This document shows, one piece after another, positions 1 through 9,086 of a stretch of 64,000 nucleotides of DNA. The stretch covers positions 1 through 64,000 of the forward strand of contig CANSKO010000012.1 of the NCBI GenBank assembly GCA_947647505.1. The letters are read 5' to 3'. The stretch comes from an uncultured Roseburia sp. Its GTDB lineage: Bacteria; Bacillota; Clostridia; Lachnospirales; Lachnospiraceae. Made by a program: the position numbers and the translations under genes. Position 1 is the stretch's first letter. Each line of letters starts with the position of its first letter. The notes under the pieces are model-generated. The model made no database searches. It saw nothing but the letters and a program-made list of their open reading frames with translations, and was not told where the DNA came from.

Positions 1-210
1 TGATTCCAAGAATATACAATCGCGTACGGAATTAGGCCGTCTGCTCGCAAGGCAAAAAGGCCGAGAAAGAGAAGCGGAGAAGTATTTGCTTGAAATAATA
101 GCCATTGATTCCAAGAATATACAATCGCGTACGGAATTAGGCCGTCTGCTCGCAAGGCAAGAAGGACGAGAAAGAGAAGCGGAGAAGTATTTGCTGGAAG
201 TTATAAAGAT
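1..210 (+). repeat. 105-bp tandem duplication inside TPR gene
   Basis: Bases 1-105 and 106-210 align almost base for base, with differences concentrated in the last third of each unit. The period of 105 bp equals 35 codons, so the repeat preserves the frame and adds one TPR unit. The array may extend leftward beyond the window. Confidence 0.85.
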
Positions 211-361
211 TGATCCTAAAAATTTACATTCTCGAACAGTGCTGGCAAAGCTATATGAAAGTATGGATAGACTGCCAGAAGCCAGGCAATTATATCAGGA
301 ACTTTGCAATATTGATCCTGGCAATCGCTATGGCGCAGACGGCCTTTCTCGGTTAAAATAG
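2..361 (+). CDS. TPR-repeat protein, C-terminal part (cut by window start)
   Basis: The reading frame is open from the first bases of the window to a TAA at 359-361, so this is the C-terminal end of a longer gene. It encodes three to four 35-residue tetratricopeptide-like units with the usual small/large residue pattern and an acidic 'IDP' turn at each unit end. The first two units (1-105 and 106-210) are nearly identical at the DNA level, so a recent tandem duplication is likely. TPR arrays are protein-binding scaffolds; partner and function cannot be told from this fragment. No terminator is obvious just downstream. Confidence 0.75.
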   Translation, partial: DSKNIQSRTELGRLLARQKGREREAEKYLLEIIAIDSKNIQSRTELGRLLARQEGREREAEKYLLEVIKIDPKNLHSRTVLAKLYESMDRLPEARQLYQELCNIDPGNRYGADGLSRLK

Positions 362-461
362 TCTTAATAATTGCTGCAATAAGCAGATAGATATTTTTTT
401 CCTATGATATCGTACTCATATCTGGATAACAAAAGGGCTGATAAAAAATTTATGTCTCGGG

Positions 462-626
462 CTAGAGCGTGTCTGAAAAATCATTCCAGCCATCTGTACG
501 CCCCACTTAGCGCGAGATTTCACCAAATTCGGTCAACGTAGCCCGCTACGCCTCCCTTATTTGGCACAAATCTCCCACTAAGTGGGGCGCACATCTGTCA
601 GAAAGCATTTTTCAAACACGCTCTAG
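462..626. repeat. Long imperfect palindrome (MITE-like hairpin element 1)
   Basis: The element starts CTAGAGCGTGTCTGAAAAAT and ends with the near inverse ATTTTTCAAACACGCTCTAG. The inverted match continues inward for about 75-80 bases per arm, including GCCCCACTTAG against CTAAGTGGGGC and GAGATTT against AAATCTC. The centre carries GTAGCCCGCTACGCC. It has no coding capacity, which fits a MITE or large REP-type element that would fold into one long hairpin. Whether it is repeated elsewhere in the genome cannot be seen here. Confidence 0.75.
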
Positions 627-784
627 TGCATCGTTGCGCAAATAACTACACCAACCACTTGCCTGCTTTCCCGATTGCACTGGTCAAAAATCCTCAGCGT
701 AGCCCGCTGCGCCTACGTTTTTTGACCTGCACACTCAGAAAAGCATTCTGCATGATGGATCCAGTTATTTGTCGAACGATGTAC
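626..784. repeat. Second long palindrome abutting the first
   Basis: The left arm GTGCATCGTTGCGCAAATAA matches the inverse of the right arm TTATTTGTCGAACGATGTAC. An inner pair GGTCAAAAA / TTTTTTGACC flanks the centre GTAGCCCGCTGCGCC, which is almost the same core as in element 1. The two elements share the CTAG junction. A smaller hairpin, GCATTTCGAAAA / TTTTTCGAAATGC, follows at about 821-847. All are non-coding. Confidence 0.7.
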
Positions 785-1054
785 TGGCCATTTGGGCGGT
801 GCATGGCATGAGCGCCATAGCGCATTTCGAAAATCTTTTTCGAAATGCAGTCAGGGGAAAGCCGGATTGCTTTGGATTTTGTTTGGCTCATACGTATTGC
901 TTATCGTAACTCGTACAGCTGAATGATTCATATTTCGGAGCATGCAAGTATCTTTTCATGGGAGAATTGTCACATAAGCCGCCTGTAAACACAAAAAACG
1001 GCGGCTTTGAATCTGAACCGCCCCCTGTCAGGTAGACAGATGAAAAAAAGAAAA

Positions 1055-1998
1055 TCAGGTCACGAGGGTCTGGTTCCTGAAAGCAATGGGAGCCAGGCCC
1101 TTTAACTTAGTTTGAAGCCGTCTTGTGTTGTAAAAAACGATATATTCGTTGATGGCTTTCTCCAATTTCTCAAAGGTATGAAATTGCCGGAGATAGTGAA
1201 TCTCGGATTTGGGCATGCCCCAGAAGCCCTCCATGGGGCTGTTGTCAATGCAGCGGCCTGGACGGGACATGCTCTGCGTTGCATGGATTCCATCCGGCTT
1301 CACTTTAAACTGCCGGCTGATTATTGATAGCCCCGGTCACTGTGAAACAAGGGATGGGCGCCAGGATTGGCGTTCACCGTCGCGTCAAAGGCGTCAAAAA
1401 CAAGCTGATTGTTGTTGGAGTGGCCCAATGCATATGCAACGATGCTTTTGTCGTATAGATCAAGAATGGCGCTTAAGTATGCTTTTTTTCCGTTTTGGAG
1501 TTTGAGTTCTGTAACATCCGTCAGCTATATCTCATTGGGACTATCTGCTGTAAACGTTCTGTTCAATACATTCTCAGCAGTGACACGCGGTTTCGACATG
1601 ATGCAGCGCTTTTTCTTTCATCGTATCACGGTCTGCATATTCACACATTTCATCAGGCGGTAAATCCGCTTGCGGTTGTAATTTTTTTGAGCCGGCTGTT
1701 CACATTCAGCGTTATGCGGCGATACCCGTAGATGCCATTTATTTCACTGTATAAACAGATGAGTTCTTCCAGCGAGAGGGTGCTTTTTCTGAAGCACAGG
1801 TTTCCCGGTTGAGCCATTTATAGTAAGAACCGCAGGAAATTCCGGAAAATCTGCATAATGATGCGATTTTATAGCCTTTCTCCTGATGCAGTGTGTAGAT
1901 CGTCTCATATGATATGGAAGCGCATACTGCGACGCCATGCTTTCAATTTTGTCAGGAGGAGCGTCTTTCAGGGCATTGATCAGCGCGATCGCAGCCAT
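1055..1998 (-). pseudogene. Degenerate IS3-family (IS150-like) transposase
   Basis: Read on the minus strand across at least three frames, the pieces rebuild an IS3-type OrfB. An N-terminal block contains LHQEKGYKIASLCRFSGI and YYKWLNR, a middle rve/DDE block contains TDVTELK, ILDLYDKSIVAYALG and HSDRGYQ, and the C-terminal block (1055-1303) contains DNSPMEGFWG and YNTRRLQTKLKGL. Both visible catalytic Asp contexts and the final Glu region are present, but frameshifts and stops separate them, so it cannot make an active transposase. The sequence near 1016-1042 (CCGCCCCCTGTCAGG then TAGACAG) may be the terminal end. No OrfA is seen. Confidence 0.85.
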
Positions 1999-2046
1999 CA
2001 GAGAAAAGACATATAGAAATGTCTTGGGAAACTAGCTTTAATCGCT

Positions 2047-2647
2047 TCATGGAGCCACCTCAAAGCGATAGTTACGGTTGTGATGCAATGTAATGCCAGA
2101 TTCTTTCGTATCCTTCGGCTGTAGGTGTCGATGTCCGGTCACAAAGCGGCGCATTGATTCCCCAAACGCCGTCAATCAGCTGTTCCCTTGTCATAACCCT
2201 TCCCGCATTTTCGATAAGCGGTTTTAGCAGCTGGATTTTTTTGGGAGCCAGTTCGATAGGCGCTCCGTCCCTTTCCGCTAAATAGCCGTTAAAGTCTACG
2301 GAAATAGTTCCGCATCTCCAAATATCCGGTTCCTTTAATTTCCCGGCGCGCCGCAGAAGCGCCAGAACACGCTTGCCCAGCAGGATCATGGAAAACGGCT
2401 TTGTGATGTAGTCATCGGCCAGACAGTCGAAGCTGGCGGCCTGCGTTTCTTCATCGCTTAATGCAGTCAGCATAAAGACAGGGACAATGACTTGTTTCGC
2501 GGATTTTTTCAGAGCCTGCAGACCGTCACAGGCGGAGCATACGGTATGCCCTGCATCCGTCAAATAGTCGCTGATCAGGCTGGTTGTCGCCGCATCATCC
2601 TCGACAACCGGAATTTTGCCATAATCGTTACCACCTGCATGTGTCAC
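2047..2647 (-). pseudogene. Broken OmpR/PhoB-type response regulator
   Basis: The receiver start has the acidic pocket (VVEDDAATTSLISDYL) and the later VFMLTALSDEE and DDYITKPFS motifs, followed by a winged-helix output domain (ELAPKKIQLL, VMTREQLIDGVWG). About 30 residues that should hold the phosphorylated Asp are missing between 'LQALKK' and 'VPVFML'. Near the C-terminus the frame shifts after CDRT; the expected DNA-recognition helix (DIDTYSRRIRKNLALHCI) and a final NYRFEVAP lie in other frames, ending at 2047. A possible histidine-kinase start (MKRLKLVSQD) overlaps the stop by ATGA but runs into the IS remnant. This is a dead two-component system. Confidence 0.85.
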
Positions 2648-3159
2648 CGGTGTGAATTTCTACAGGAAAAAATTCCGAAAAGAAAAATGCCCGCATTTGG
2701 CAGTTTTTGTTGTCTGGAATGGATGATGAATAGTTTCTCTCTTTCAGAGCGCAGGCCGAATCCCGGGAAGGGCTCTTCTGCGGCGGGCATTTCGATTTTG
2801 ACAGCTGTCAGGCGGCTGGCGGTTTTAAGTATTGTTTATGAAACTTGGAAAAATGGTTTTGGAGTTTTGGGAGAAAAGGGCAGGGAAATTCGGCCGAAGG
2901 CGAAGCTTTGCACCAAAGTTCCGGGAAACGGTGGCCGTAACGAGAAGGTCTTAAAGCAGCAAAGCTCCTCTGCTCTCGAAAAGTGTATTTGACAGAATCA
3001 GGAGAGAATGCAGGTGCGTTTTGAGCAGTATTGCCGTTAAAAAGTATGGTATGGTTCTTTATGATGGAAAAATGGTGGGAAATGAATCGCTGCGTTTCGG
3101 AGGGGATGCTGTTATGGCAGAAGCCTTAGAGCTTGAGATGGAACACATTGACAAAATAA
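2648..3159. other. Intergenic stretch with no recognisable gene
   Basis: Open frames exist on the plus strand (through 2992, and from 3021), but their translations show no family signature, no convincing ribosome binding site and low-complexity charged composition. I see no repeat, RNA or promoter that I can support. It is probably residue of the decayed region on its left. Confidence 0.4.
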
Positions 3160-3186
3160 AAAAACGCCATATAATGACGTTTTTCG
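3160..3186 (-). terminator. Rho-independent terminator of the tRNA gene
   Basis: On the minus strand just after the tRNA, AAAACGTCA-TTATA-TGGCGTTTT forms a 9-bp stem with one G-T pair, followed by a T-rich tail. Confidence 0.7.
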
Positions 3187-3187
3187 A

Positions 3188-3260
3188 TGGAGCATACGGG
3201 ATTCGAACCCGTGGCCTCAACAATGCGAATGTTGCGCGCTCCCAACTGCGCCAATGCCCC
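3188..3260 (-). tRNA. tRNA-Ala (anticodon CGC)
   Basis: Read on the minus strand this folds as a standard 73-nt cloverleaf. The acceptor arm is GGGGCAT / ATGCTCC, the D arm GCGCAGTTGGGAGCGC, the anticodon stem CAACA/TGTTG with loop TTCGCAT, and the T arm ACGGG-TTCGAAT-CCCGT. The discriminator base is A and CCA is not encoded. The anticodon CGC reads the alanine codon GCG. Confidence 0.93.
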
Positions 3261-3389
3261 GAATTGCAGAGCTATCAGTAAGAATGTCATTGCCTGTTTT
3301 TTTAAAAGCATTCTATCTGATGACCTGATGGAGTTATTATATCACAGATAAAACAAAAAGTCATCTATTGATTTAAAAAAATTTTGTAT

Positions 3390-3417
3390 TTGAAAACAGA
3401 GGCGTTCATGTTATACT
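3390..3417 (+). promoter_or_regulatory. Sigma-A-type promoter for the GHMP kinase gene
   Basis: TTGAAA (3390-3395) and TATACT (3412-3417) are separated by 16 bp. The start codon lies about 43 bp downstream behind a GGGAGGAG ribosome binding site. Confidence 0.6.
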
Positions 3418-3459
3418 GAAAAAGGATAAGAATTTGAAAAAATCGGGAGGAGAACAGGT

Positions 3460-4707
3460 ATGGCAAATATACCGGATAAAGAAGTTTTGAAACGGGTATA
3501 TGGGGAAAGTGAAAAAAGCGGCGCGCGTTTTCTGCATCTGGCGGAACGCTTTGCAGAGAATTTTGGAGAAGCGAAGCCGGAATTTTTTACGTCTCCGGGT
3601 CGGACGGAAATGATTGGCAATCACACGGATCATAATGGGGGCAAAATTATTGCGGCAAGCATCAGCCTGGATACGATTGGGGCGGCGGCGCCAAATGGAA
3701 CGGGCAGCATTCGGATTCGCAGCGAAGGCTATGATTTGATCGACGTGGAAATTGCCGCCGCATCTTCGGTGGAGAAGCGCGCAGGAACAAGGGCGTTGAT
3801 TGCGGGCATGATAGAAGCGGTTGGGAAATTTGGATATGCGATCGACGGTTTTGACGCATATATGACGACAGAAGTCATTGCGGCGGCGGGCGTCAGCTCT
3901 TCTGCGTCTTTTGAAATGCTGTTTTGCGCAATGGTAAATGCCCTGTTTAATGAGAATAAGATTCCGCTTGGCGACTGTGCAAGAATCGGGCAGTATGCGG
4001 AAAACAATTTCTGGATGAAGTCATCCGGATTGATGGATCAGATGGCCTGTGCAGCAGGCGGCGCGATTCTTCTGGATTTTTCGGATGCGATTCGATATGA
4101 GAAGATTGACGCGTCTTTTGATGCGCTGGGATATGACATGGTAATTGTAAATACCGGAAAAGGACATGGCGATTTAAGCGAAGAGTATTCTGCGGTTCCA
4201 GGAGAGATGTATCAGGTGGCCCGTGCTCTGGGCGCAGAACGCTTATGTGAACGCTCTATGGAGGAGTTTTTGAAAAAGATTCCCGAAATTGCAAAAGTCA
4301 TTCAGAATGACCGTGCAATTTTGCGCGCGCTTCATTTTTATGAAGAAAACCGCAGGGTGGAAGAGGCTGCGAAAGCTCTTGAAAAAGGAGATGGTCAGAC
4401 GGTGCTGCGTCTTTTGACGGAATCTGGCAATTCCTCCTGGAAATGGCTGCAAAACTGCATTTCAAAGTCAAACGATCAGGATCAGAAGGTGGCGCTTACG
4501 CTTGCGCTTACGGAGCTGTATTTGAAGGAAATCGGAGACGGATGCTGCAGAGTGCATGGCGGCGGTTTTGCAGGCGTGATTCTGGCGGTGATTCCCCGGG
4601 AGAAGACAAACGATTATGTCAATTATATTGCTGCGTTTGTGGGAAAAGAGAATGTATATCCGATGCAGATTCGACAAACCGGCGCGGTAAGCCTCAAGTG
4701 CATTTAA
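3460..4707 (+). CDS. Galactokinase-like GHMP kinase
   Basis: A 415-aa soluble protein of the galactokinase branch of GHMP kinases, which phosphorylate sugars at C1 with ATP. The N-terminal substrate signature is present as PGRTEMIGNHTDHNGG (residues ~47-62; the usual form is PGR-NLIGEHTDYN-G). The ATP-binding motif 2 is seen as VSSSASFEML, and GLMDQMACAAGG follows the usual Asp-containing segment. The C-terminal motif 3 is present as CCRVHGGGFAGVI. The start ATG follows GGGAGGAG. No other Leloir-pathway gene (galT, galE) is adjacent, so the sugar is inferred from the family only; another hexose or a derivative is possible. Confidence 0.87.
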   Translation: MANIPDKEVLKRVYGESEKSGARFLHLAERFAENFGEAKPEFFTSPGRTEMIGNHTDHNGGKIIAASISLDTIGAAAPNGTGSIRIRSEGYDLIDVEIAAASSVEKRAGTRALIAGMIEAVGKFGYAIDGFDAYMTTEVIAAAGVSSSASFEMLFCAMVNALFNENKIPLGDCARIGQYAENNFWMKSSGLMDQMACAAGGAILLDFSDAIRYEKIDASFDALGYDMVIVNTGKGHGDLSEEYSAVPGEMYQVARALGAERLCERSMEEFLKKIPEIAKVIQNDRAILRALHFYEENRRVEEAAKALEKGDGQTVLRLLTESGNSSWKWLQNCISKSNDQDQKVALTLALTELYLKEIGDGCCRVHGGGFAGVILAVIPREKTNDYVNYIAAFVGKENVYPMQIRQTGAVSLKCI

Positions 4708-4722
4708 AGGAATGCTTATAAT

Positions 4723-4787
4723 CGAAAAAGGCTCCTTACAGACAGGGGAATGTACAATAACCTGTTTCTGTAGGGAGCCTTTTTCGT
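4723..4787. terminator. Bidirectional terminator between convergent genes
   Basis: CGAAAAAGGCTCC pairs with GGAGCCTTTTTCG and the stem extends inward through TACAGA/TCTGTA. A-rich and T-rich flanks let it serve the kinase gene on plus and the reductase gene on minus. Confidence 0.85.
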
Positions 4788-4898
4788 TGTGCGTCAGATG
4801 AGCCTGAAAATGGCGTTCGTTCCTGCTTATGCCGGAGAGCGCAGCTTTTGTAAACATGCATCACAGAGCGTTATGCCGGAACGTACAGCTTCTGGAAA

Positions 4899-6437
4899 TC
4901 ATGCATTGCAGTACTGATTGGCCAGAGACAGAAGCGTTTCGTGATGCTGTGGAATCCACGCAGCATAGGAGCTATGGCTTTTTTGCACCTCCTGTCCGAG
5001 CGCAATCAAAAATGCAGGAATGTTTGTCTCTTCCATGATGCCGATTTCGGTTCCAAACGCTTCGCTTCCAAGCTCTGCGCAGCCGCCTTCAAAGAGCGCA
5101 TAAGCGGCTTTCGGTCCGTCCGGCGACTGCTTGACGGCGCCGCGGAATCCAAGCGCGGCGGCCTGGTGTGTGCCGCAGGAGGACGGACAGCCGGAAATGT
5201 GCAGCTTTGGCAGGATTCCGTCTGCAAAATGGAAGGGACGGATCGCATCGACGCAGGCTTTTAAAAGGGACTGCGAATCTCTGAGGCCAAGCTGGCAGAT
5301 ATGATTGCCAATGCATGCGGTGGAGGATTCAAACAATGTGTCGGCGCCGTCATCTGTCAGTGCAATCAGGGATTTGGCCTCGTCTGCCGTACAGTTGATA
5401 AGATACATGCCTTCATCCGGCGCAAGACGGATTTCTACGGATTCCATCGGAGCAATTGCCTGATAAAGGGCCAAAAACTTCTCCGGAGTTGGATTGCCGC
5501 CGATTGGATGGTACGATACGGCATACAGTCCCGGCTGCTTTTGAGGGATGGCCCGTGGATGTGAAAGGGAGCCGTCGCCTTTTTTGGTGACAGGTTCGGC
5601 TACGATGGAACGCTTTAACGTTTCATCTGCAAGGGCGGCGGAAAGCTTTTCACGGTAAGCGGCCCGATAGCCGTCCGGACCGAGGGAATCCTGCATGTAG
5701 CGCGTTCTGGATTTTGCGCGTTGTTCGTAATTGCCATGTGCAAGGAACGTATCAATCATTGCTTTGATATAAGAAAGAACCATATCCGGCTCGACGTCTT
5801 CTGCGACGCGAACGCCCATCTTGGGATTCGGGCCAAGTCCTCCGGCGCTGTAAACGTCAAAGGTATGGTTTTTCTTTGCTACAAAGCCAAGATCCCGAAA
5901 TGTAGCGTGCGGAAGGTCTTTTTGCGTATTGGAGAAGCAGACCTTCAATTTTCGGGGCAGCTTTACTTTGTGAATCTGATCCAGAAGATAATCGGCCGCC
6001 GCCTCTACATAACCGGAAACGTCAAACGTTTCGTTGGGGTTGACGCCGCTTAAAGGAGACATCATGACGTTTCTGGGGTAGTCTCCGCCGCCGCCTCTTG
6101 TAATGATGCCGTGCGCCCAGGCGTCTTCAATCAAAGCGCAGATGACGTCGGCCTTTAAATTATGAAGCTGCACGGTCTGGCAGGTTGTCAGGTGCAGCCG
6201 GCTGATCTTGTATGTCTGGATGCTGTCGCATATGAATTTGAGATGTTCTTTTGTGATTCTGCCGCCGGTAAGCCGCAGCCGCAGCATGCCGGATTCTCCG
6301 CCGCGCTGTGCGTAGCTGCCAAAACCGCCGGAAATTTTTTTATAAGCTGCGACAGACAGATTTTTTTCATAAAAGGCGTTGGTCGCTTCGCGAAATTCTT
6401 CGATATCCGGCTGAAATTCTTTTGCATAATCTTTCAT
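4899..6437 (-). CDS. Siroheme-dependent nitrite/sulfite reductase
   Basis: A 512-aa protein with the two-fold repeated NiR/SiR ferredoxin-like half-domain plan. The N-terminal half carries GGFGSYAQRGGESGMLRLR and the parasitic motif HLTTCQTVQLHNL. The siroheme/[4Fe-4S] ligand set is complete: C-x5-C in TACIGNHICQLG and C-x3-C in ISGCPSSCGTHQ. It would carry out six-electron reduction of nitrite to ammonia or sulfite to sulfide in the cytoplasm, probably with ferredoxin as donor. No siroheme, sulfate or nitrate genes lie beside it, so the sequence does not settle which substrate it uses. It is a single-gene unit on the minus strand with AGGAAGGAAT before the start. Confidence 0.88.
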   Translation of the reverse strand: MKDYAKEFQPDIEEFREATNAFYEKNLSVAAYKKISGGFGSYAQRGGESGMLRLRLTGGRITKEHLKFICDSIQTYKISRLHLTTCQTVQLHNLKADVICALIEDAWAHGIITRGGGGDYPRNVMMSPLSGVNPNETFDVSGYVEAAADYLLDQIHKVKLPRKLKVCFSNTQKDLPHATFRDLGFVAKKNHTFDVYSAGGLGPNPKMGVRVAEDVEPDMVLSYIKAMIDTFLAHGNYEQRAKSRTRYMQDSLGPDGYRAAYREKLSAALADETLKRSIVAEPVTKKGDGSLSHPRAIPQKQPGLYAVSYHPIGGNPTPEKFLALYQAIAPMESVEIRLAPDEGMYLINCTADEAKSLIALTDDGADTLFESSTACIGNHICQLGLRDSQSLLKACVDAIRPFHFADGILPKLHISGCPSSCGTHQAAALGFRGAVKQSPDGPKAAYALFEGGCAELGSEAFGTEIGIMEETNIPAFLIALGQEVQKSHSSYAAWIPQHHETLLSLANQYCNA

Positions 6438-6496
6438 AGAAATATTCCTTCCTCTCTGTGATGCGTCAATATGTGATGCTATGGATCATTATAAAA

Positions 6497-6536
6497 TAAA
6501 ACTGCCCTATACGCTATAGTATAGGACAGTTTTTAA
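6497..6536. terminator. Terminator downstream of the LtaS-like gene
   Basis: AAAACTGCCCTATAC pairs with GTATAGGACAGTTTT around a short loop, with A and T runs on either side. On the minus strand it closes the LtaS-like gene that ends at 6562. Confidence 0.85.
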
Positions 6537-6561
6537 AAAATATAAGAAGGAACGTCCGTAT

Positions 6562-8643
6562 TTAGTTGGAGCCGGGCAAAGGCGCTTCCGTGCCGTCCGT
6601 ATTTGGATCGCCGTAGAGAAATTCAGGCGTGCTTCGAAATACGGTGTCGCCGGAACCCATCTGATTGACGACGACGATATCTCCGTTTGTAAGGTCTTCT
6701 GCATACATGCGAAGTCTGGAGCTGTTGACATAAAAGGTCGGAACTTTTTCTCCATTGACATAGATTTTACTCCAGCGCGTGAAATTTTTGCCGCTGATAG
6801 AGAGATAGTCGGGATATCTGGAAGGAAAGACGCCTGCAATGGAGGTTTCTTCCGTGCCCATAATTAACTCTGTTGCCGGATACCGATCTTCGCCGTTGTA
6901 CGCATAGCGCTCGCCGTAAAGCAGGTCATACTGCAAATGATTCAATCCGTTCTGATAAGGCTCTGTTCCGGAAAGGTTGTTTTCCAGAGCATTCTGTTCA
7001 TAAGTAAAAATCGTTCCCTCATGAATGTTAAGCGAATTGGTCACGCTTGCCATCAGCTCATAAGCGGCAAGGTCGGCGTCTTCCTTTGGCAGACCGAAGT
7101 TGTTCCAGGTCGCATATCTGGTCAAAAACAGATCGCCGGAGGCCATATCAGCGTCTTCCAGGCCAAGACTTGGCAAATGATCCCCAAAAAATACAACGAT
7201 CGTATCTTCACCGCGCGCGTTTAAGGCTTCCGTCAGATTGTAGATAAATTTATCGACCTCATGCAGCATATTTACATAATATTCCCACTGATTGGCGGAT
7301 GAGGCGTCTTCTGCTCCGGTTACAAGGATTTCGGGGTCTGAGAGGACTTTTTCCGTCGGGTAGTCTCCGTGGCCCTGTACCGTAATCGTATATACGAAGT
7401 CCGGCTGATCTTTTGTGGAATCCAGTGATTTGATCGTTTCATCAATTAAAATGTCATCGGTCGGCCATGAGCCAAGCGGCGTGTATTGCCGGATGTTCAT
7501 CAGCTCCTTGCTTGTAAAGGAATCAAAGCCCATCATGGAAAAGGCGTTTGTGCGGCTGTAGAAATTACCGCCATTGTTATGTACCGCATGCGTGCCATAG
7601 CCGATGTCGGATAAATCCGAAGCGATGCTTTCGCAGTCTGTCTGTTTCAAAATGGTTTTATACGGATATTCGCCCGTTCCAAAATACTGCATGCTCATAC
7701 CGGTTAAAATTTCAAACTCCGTATTGGCAGTTCCGGCGCCAACGACTGGCACCCTCAGATGCCCGCTGCTGTACGTTTCGGTCAGTTTTCTGAAATTTGG
7801 AATCGGATCTTTGGAAAACTGAAGGAAATTCACTTCGGTCGGATCGATAAACGATTCCAGCAGGACCGTAATGATATTCGGTTTGTTTTTTTCCGTGGAA
7901 GCTTCTTTTTTGGAAACCTGTTTTGCGGCTTCGACGGATTCTTCGGAATAACGATCCGGCTTTCTCATGCCGCGGTCTACAACGCTTGTGGAAAACCCAT
8001 AGACAAAGCCGTAATTTTCATATCCCTGCGCAATATTGGCAAAATAAGACGCAAGAATATTGGAGTTTTGCGCCGCATGGGTCGTAACGGGCACCATCAG
8101 GAATAAAAATCCAATCAGGCAGGGCGTTAAGACTTTTCGGCGTTCGCCCTGAAATTTGGGTCCTTTGAAAAATAAAAAGACGCAGAAAATCAGGAATGCG
8201 GAAACGACAAAGACGACAAGCGCGGCTTCGCCGGCAGTAAAATAGTTTGTATTCTGCATTGCCAGAAGATCGGAAATGCATTTTAAATCGGTATAGCCAA
8301 ACGGCGTTACGCGGTTTGACAATACGCAGCCGTTGATGGTTCCAAGAAACAGCCACATTCCACTGATTACAATGCGGCCAAGCGCTCTCCTGCGAAGCAG
8401 GTAGACAAGGGATAGCGACGCAAAAATGATAAATGCGTTGTAAGCAAACGCCCAGGTATGCAGAGCAAAAAATCCAAATGCCTTTGCAATGGAATGCCTG
8501 GAAATCACTTCTATAGCAAAACAAAGCAGCATAGAGAGCAAAATATGAAAAAGCAGGGAATAACGGTTGCATATATTTATAATGCGAGCTTTTCTCTCCG
8601 GGTTTTTATAGGATTCTGGAATGAATCGAAAGGATTTTTTCAT
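6562..8643 (-). CDS. LTA-synthase-family membrane sulfatase-fold phosphoglycerol transferase
   Basis: About 693 aa. I place the start at the ATG at 8643-8641 (MKKSFRFIPE), preceded by AGGAGG at 8652-8657; the open frame continues upstream to 8823 without a better signal. Five hydrophobic segments in the first ~220 residues are followed by an extracellular alkaline-phosphatase/sulfatase fold starting at PNIITVLLESF. The nucleophile Thr context GAGTANTEFEILTG is present, as are the metal-site blocks VQGHGDYP and VVFFGDHLPSLG. The family polymerises or transfers glycerol-phosphate from phosphatidylglycerol outside the membrane. The last ~90 residues (YLSISGKNFTRWSKIYVNG onward) resemble an IPT/TIG immunoglobulin-like domain, unusual for LtaS. 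Which polymer it builds is unknown. Confidence 0.85.
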   Translation of the reverse strand: MKKSFRFIPESYKNPERKARIINICNRYSLLFHILLSMLLCFAIEVISRHSIAKAFGFFALHTWAFAYNAFIIFASLSLVYLLRRRALGRIVISGMWLFLGTINGCVLSNRVTPFGYTDLKCISDLLAMQNTNYFTAGEAALVVFVVSAFLIFCVFLFFKGPKFQGERRKVLTPCLIGFLFLMVPVTTHAAQNSNILASYFANIAQGYENYGFVYGFSTSVVDRGMRKPDRYSEESVEAAKQVSKKEASTEKNKPNIITVLLESFIDPTEVNFLQFSKDPIPNFRKLTETYSSGHLRVPVVGAGTANTEFEILTGMSMQYFGTGEYPYKTILKQTDCESIASDLSDIGYGTHAVHNNGGNFYSRTNAFSMMGFDSFTSKELMNIRQYTPLGSWPTDDILIDETIKSLDSTKDQPDFVYTITVQGHGDYPTEKVLSDPEILVTGAEDASSANQWEYYVNMLHEVDKFIYNLTEALNARGEDTIVVFFGDHLPSLGLEDADMASGDLFLTRYATWNNFGLPKEDADLAAYELMASVTNSLNIHEGTIFTYEQNALENNLSGTEPYQNGLNHLQYDLLYGERYAYNGEDRYPATELIMGTEETSIAGVFPSRYPDYLSISGKNFTRWSKIYVNGEKVPTFYVNSSRLRMYAEDLTNGDIVVVNQMGSGDTVFRSTPEFLYGDPNTDGTEAPLPGSN

Positions 8644-9000
8644 ATAGGGTTCCTCCTGACATGCATTTTCAGAGGCGTCGTGCCAGACGCTGTTTTTTTT
8701 CGCGAATGTCTGCCGTCCGCCGCTGCGATTCGATGCGCTGCAAATGCGTATTTTATGCATGCGTTTGCACAGGAAATCGAATCGATTGAAAAAAAATGCG
8801 GTTTTTTGTAATTGCGTATTCAAGAATATAACGTAAAAAGTTAAAAATCAATAGAAAACTTCTATAAAAATTTCTTAAGAATTCTCCAAAAATCACTCAA
8901 TATAAATAATTTATGTTGAAACTGTGAAAAACAGAAGCTTTTTGGAGGATACAGCTGGAAAAATTGTCGGAAACGAACATTAAAGTTTTCTTAAATTCGT

Positions 9001-9063
9001 TTAGGATTCTCCTAAGATAGTTGACATTGCAGGGTATTGGAATTATTGTATGAATGGTATAAT
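9001..9063 (+). promoter_or_regulatory. Promoter region with palindromic operator for the ABC export operon
   Basis: The perfect dyad TTAGGA-TTC-TCCTAA (9001-9015) sits directly upstream of TTGACA (9021-9026), which is 17 bp from TATTGT (9044-9049). An extended -10 TGGTATAAT ends at 9063 and could be a second start. A related TTCTTAA...TTCTC string occurs at about 8871-8885 and another at 8989-8997. This looks like control by an OmpR- or MarR-type regulator not encoded next to it. Confidence 0.5.
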
Positions 9064-9086
9064 ACAAAAAAGAAAGGAAGAGCAGC

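Noticed and set aside
694-891. 65-codon open frame on the minus strand over the second palindrome
   Set aside because: Half of it lies within the hairpin element, it has no family signature, and its frame is explained by the palindrome's other strand.
2492-2992. 166-codon plus-strand frame
   Set aside because: Its first part is antisense to the response-regulator remnant and the remainder has no recognisable pattern or ribosome binding site.
4899-6437. Part of a sulfate-assimilation or nitrate cluster
   Set aside because: The neighbours are a sugar kinase and an LtaS-like gene on separate transcripts, with terminators on both sides.
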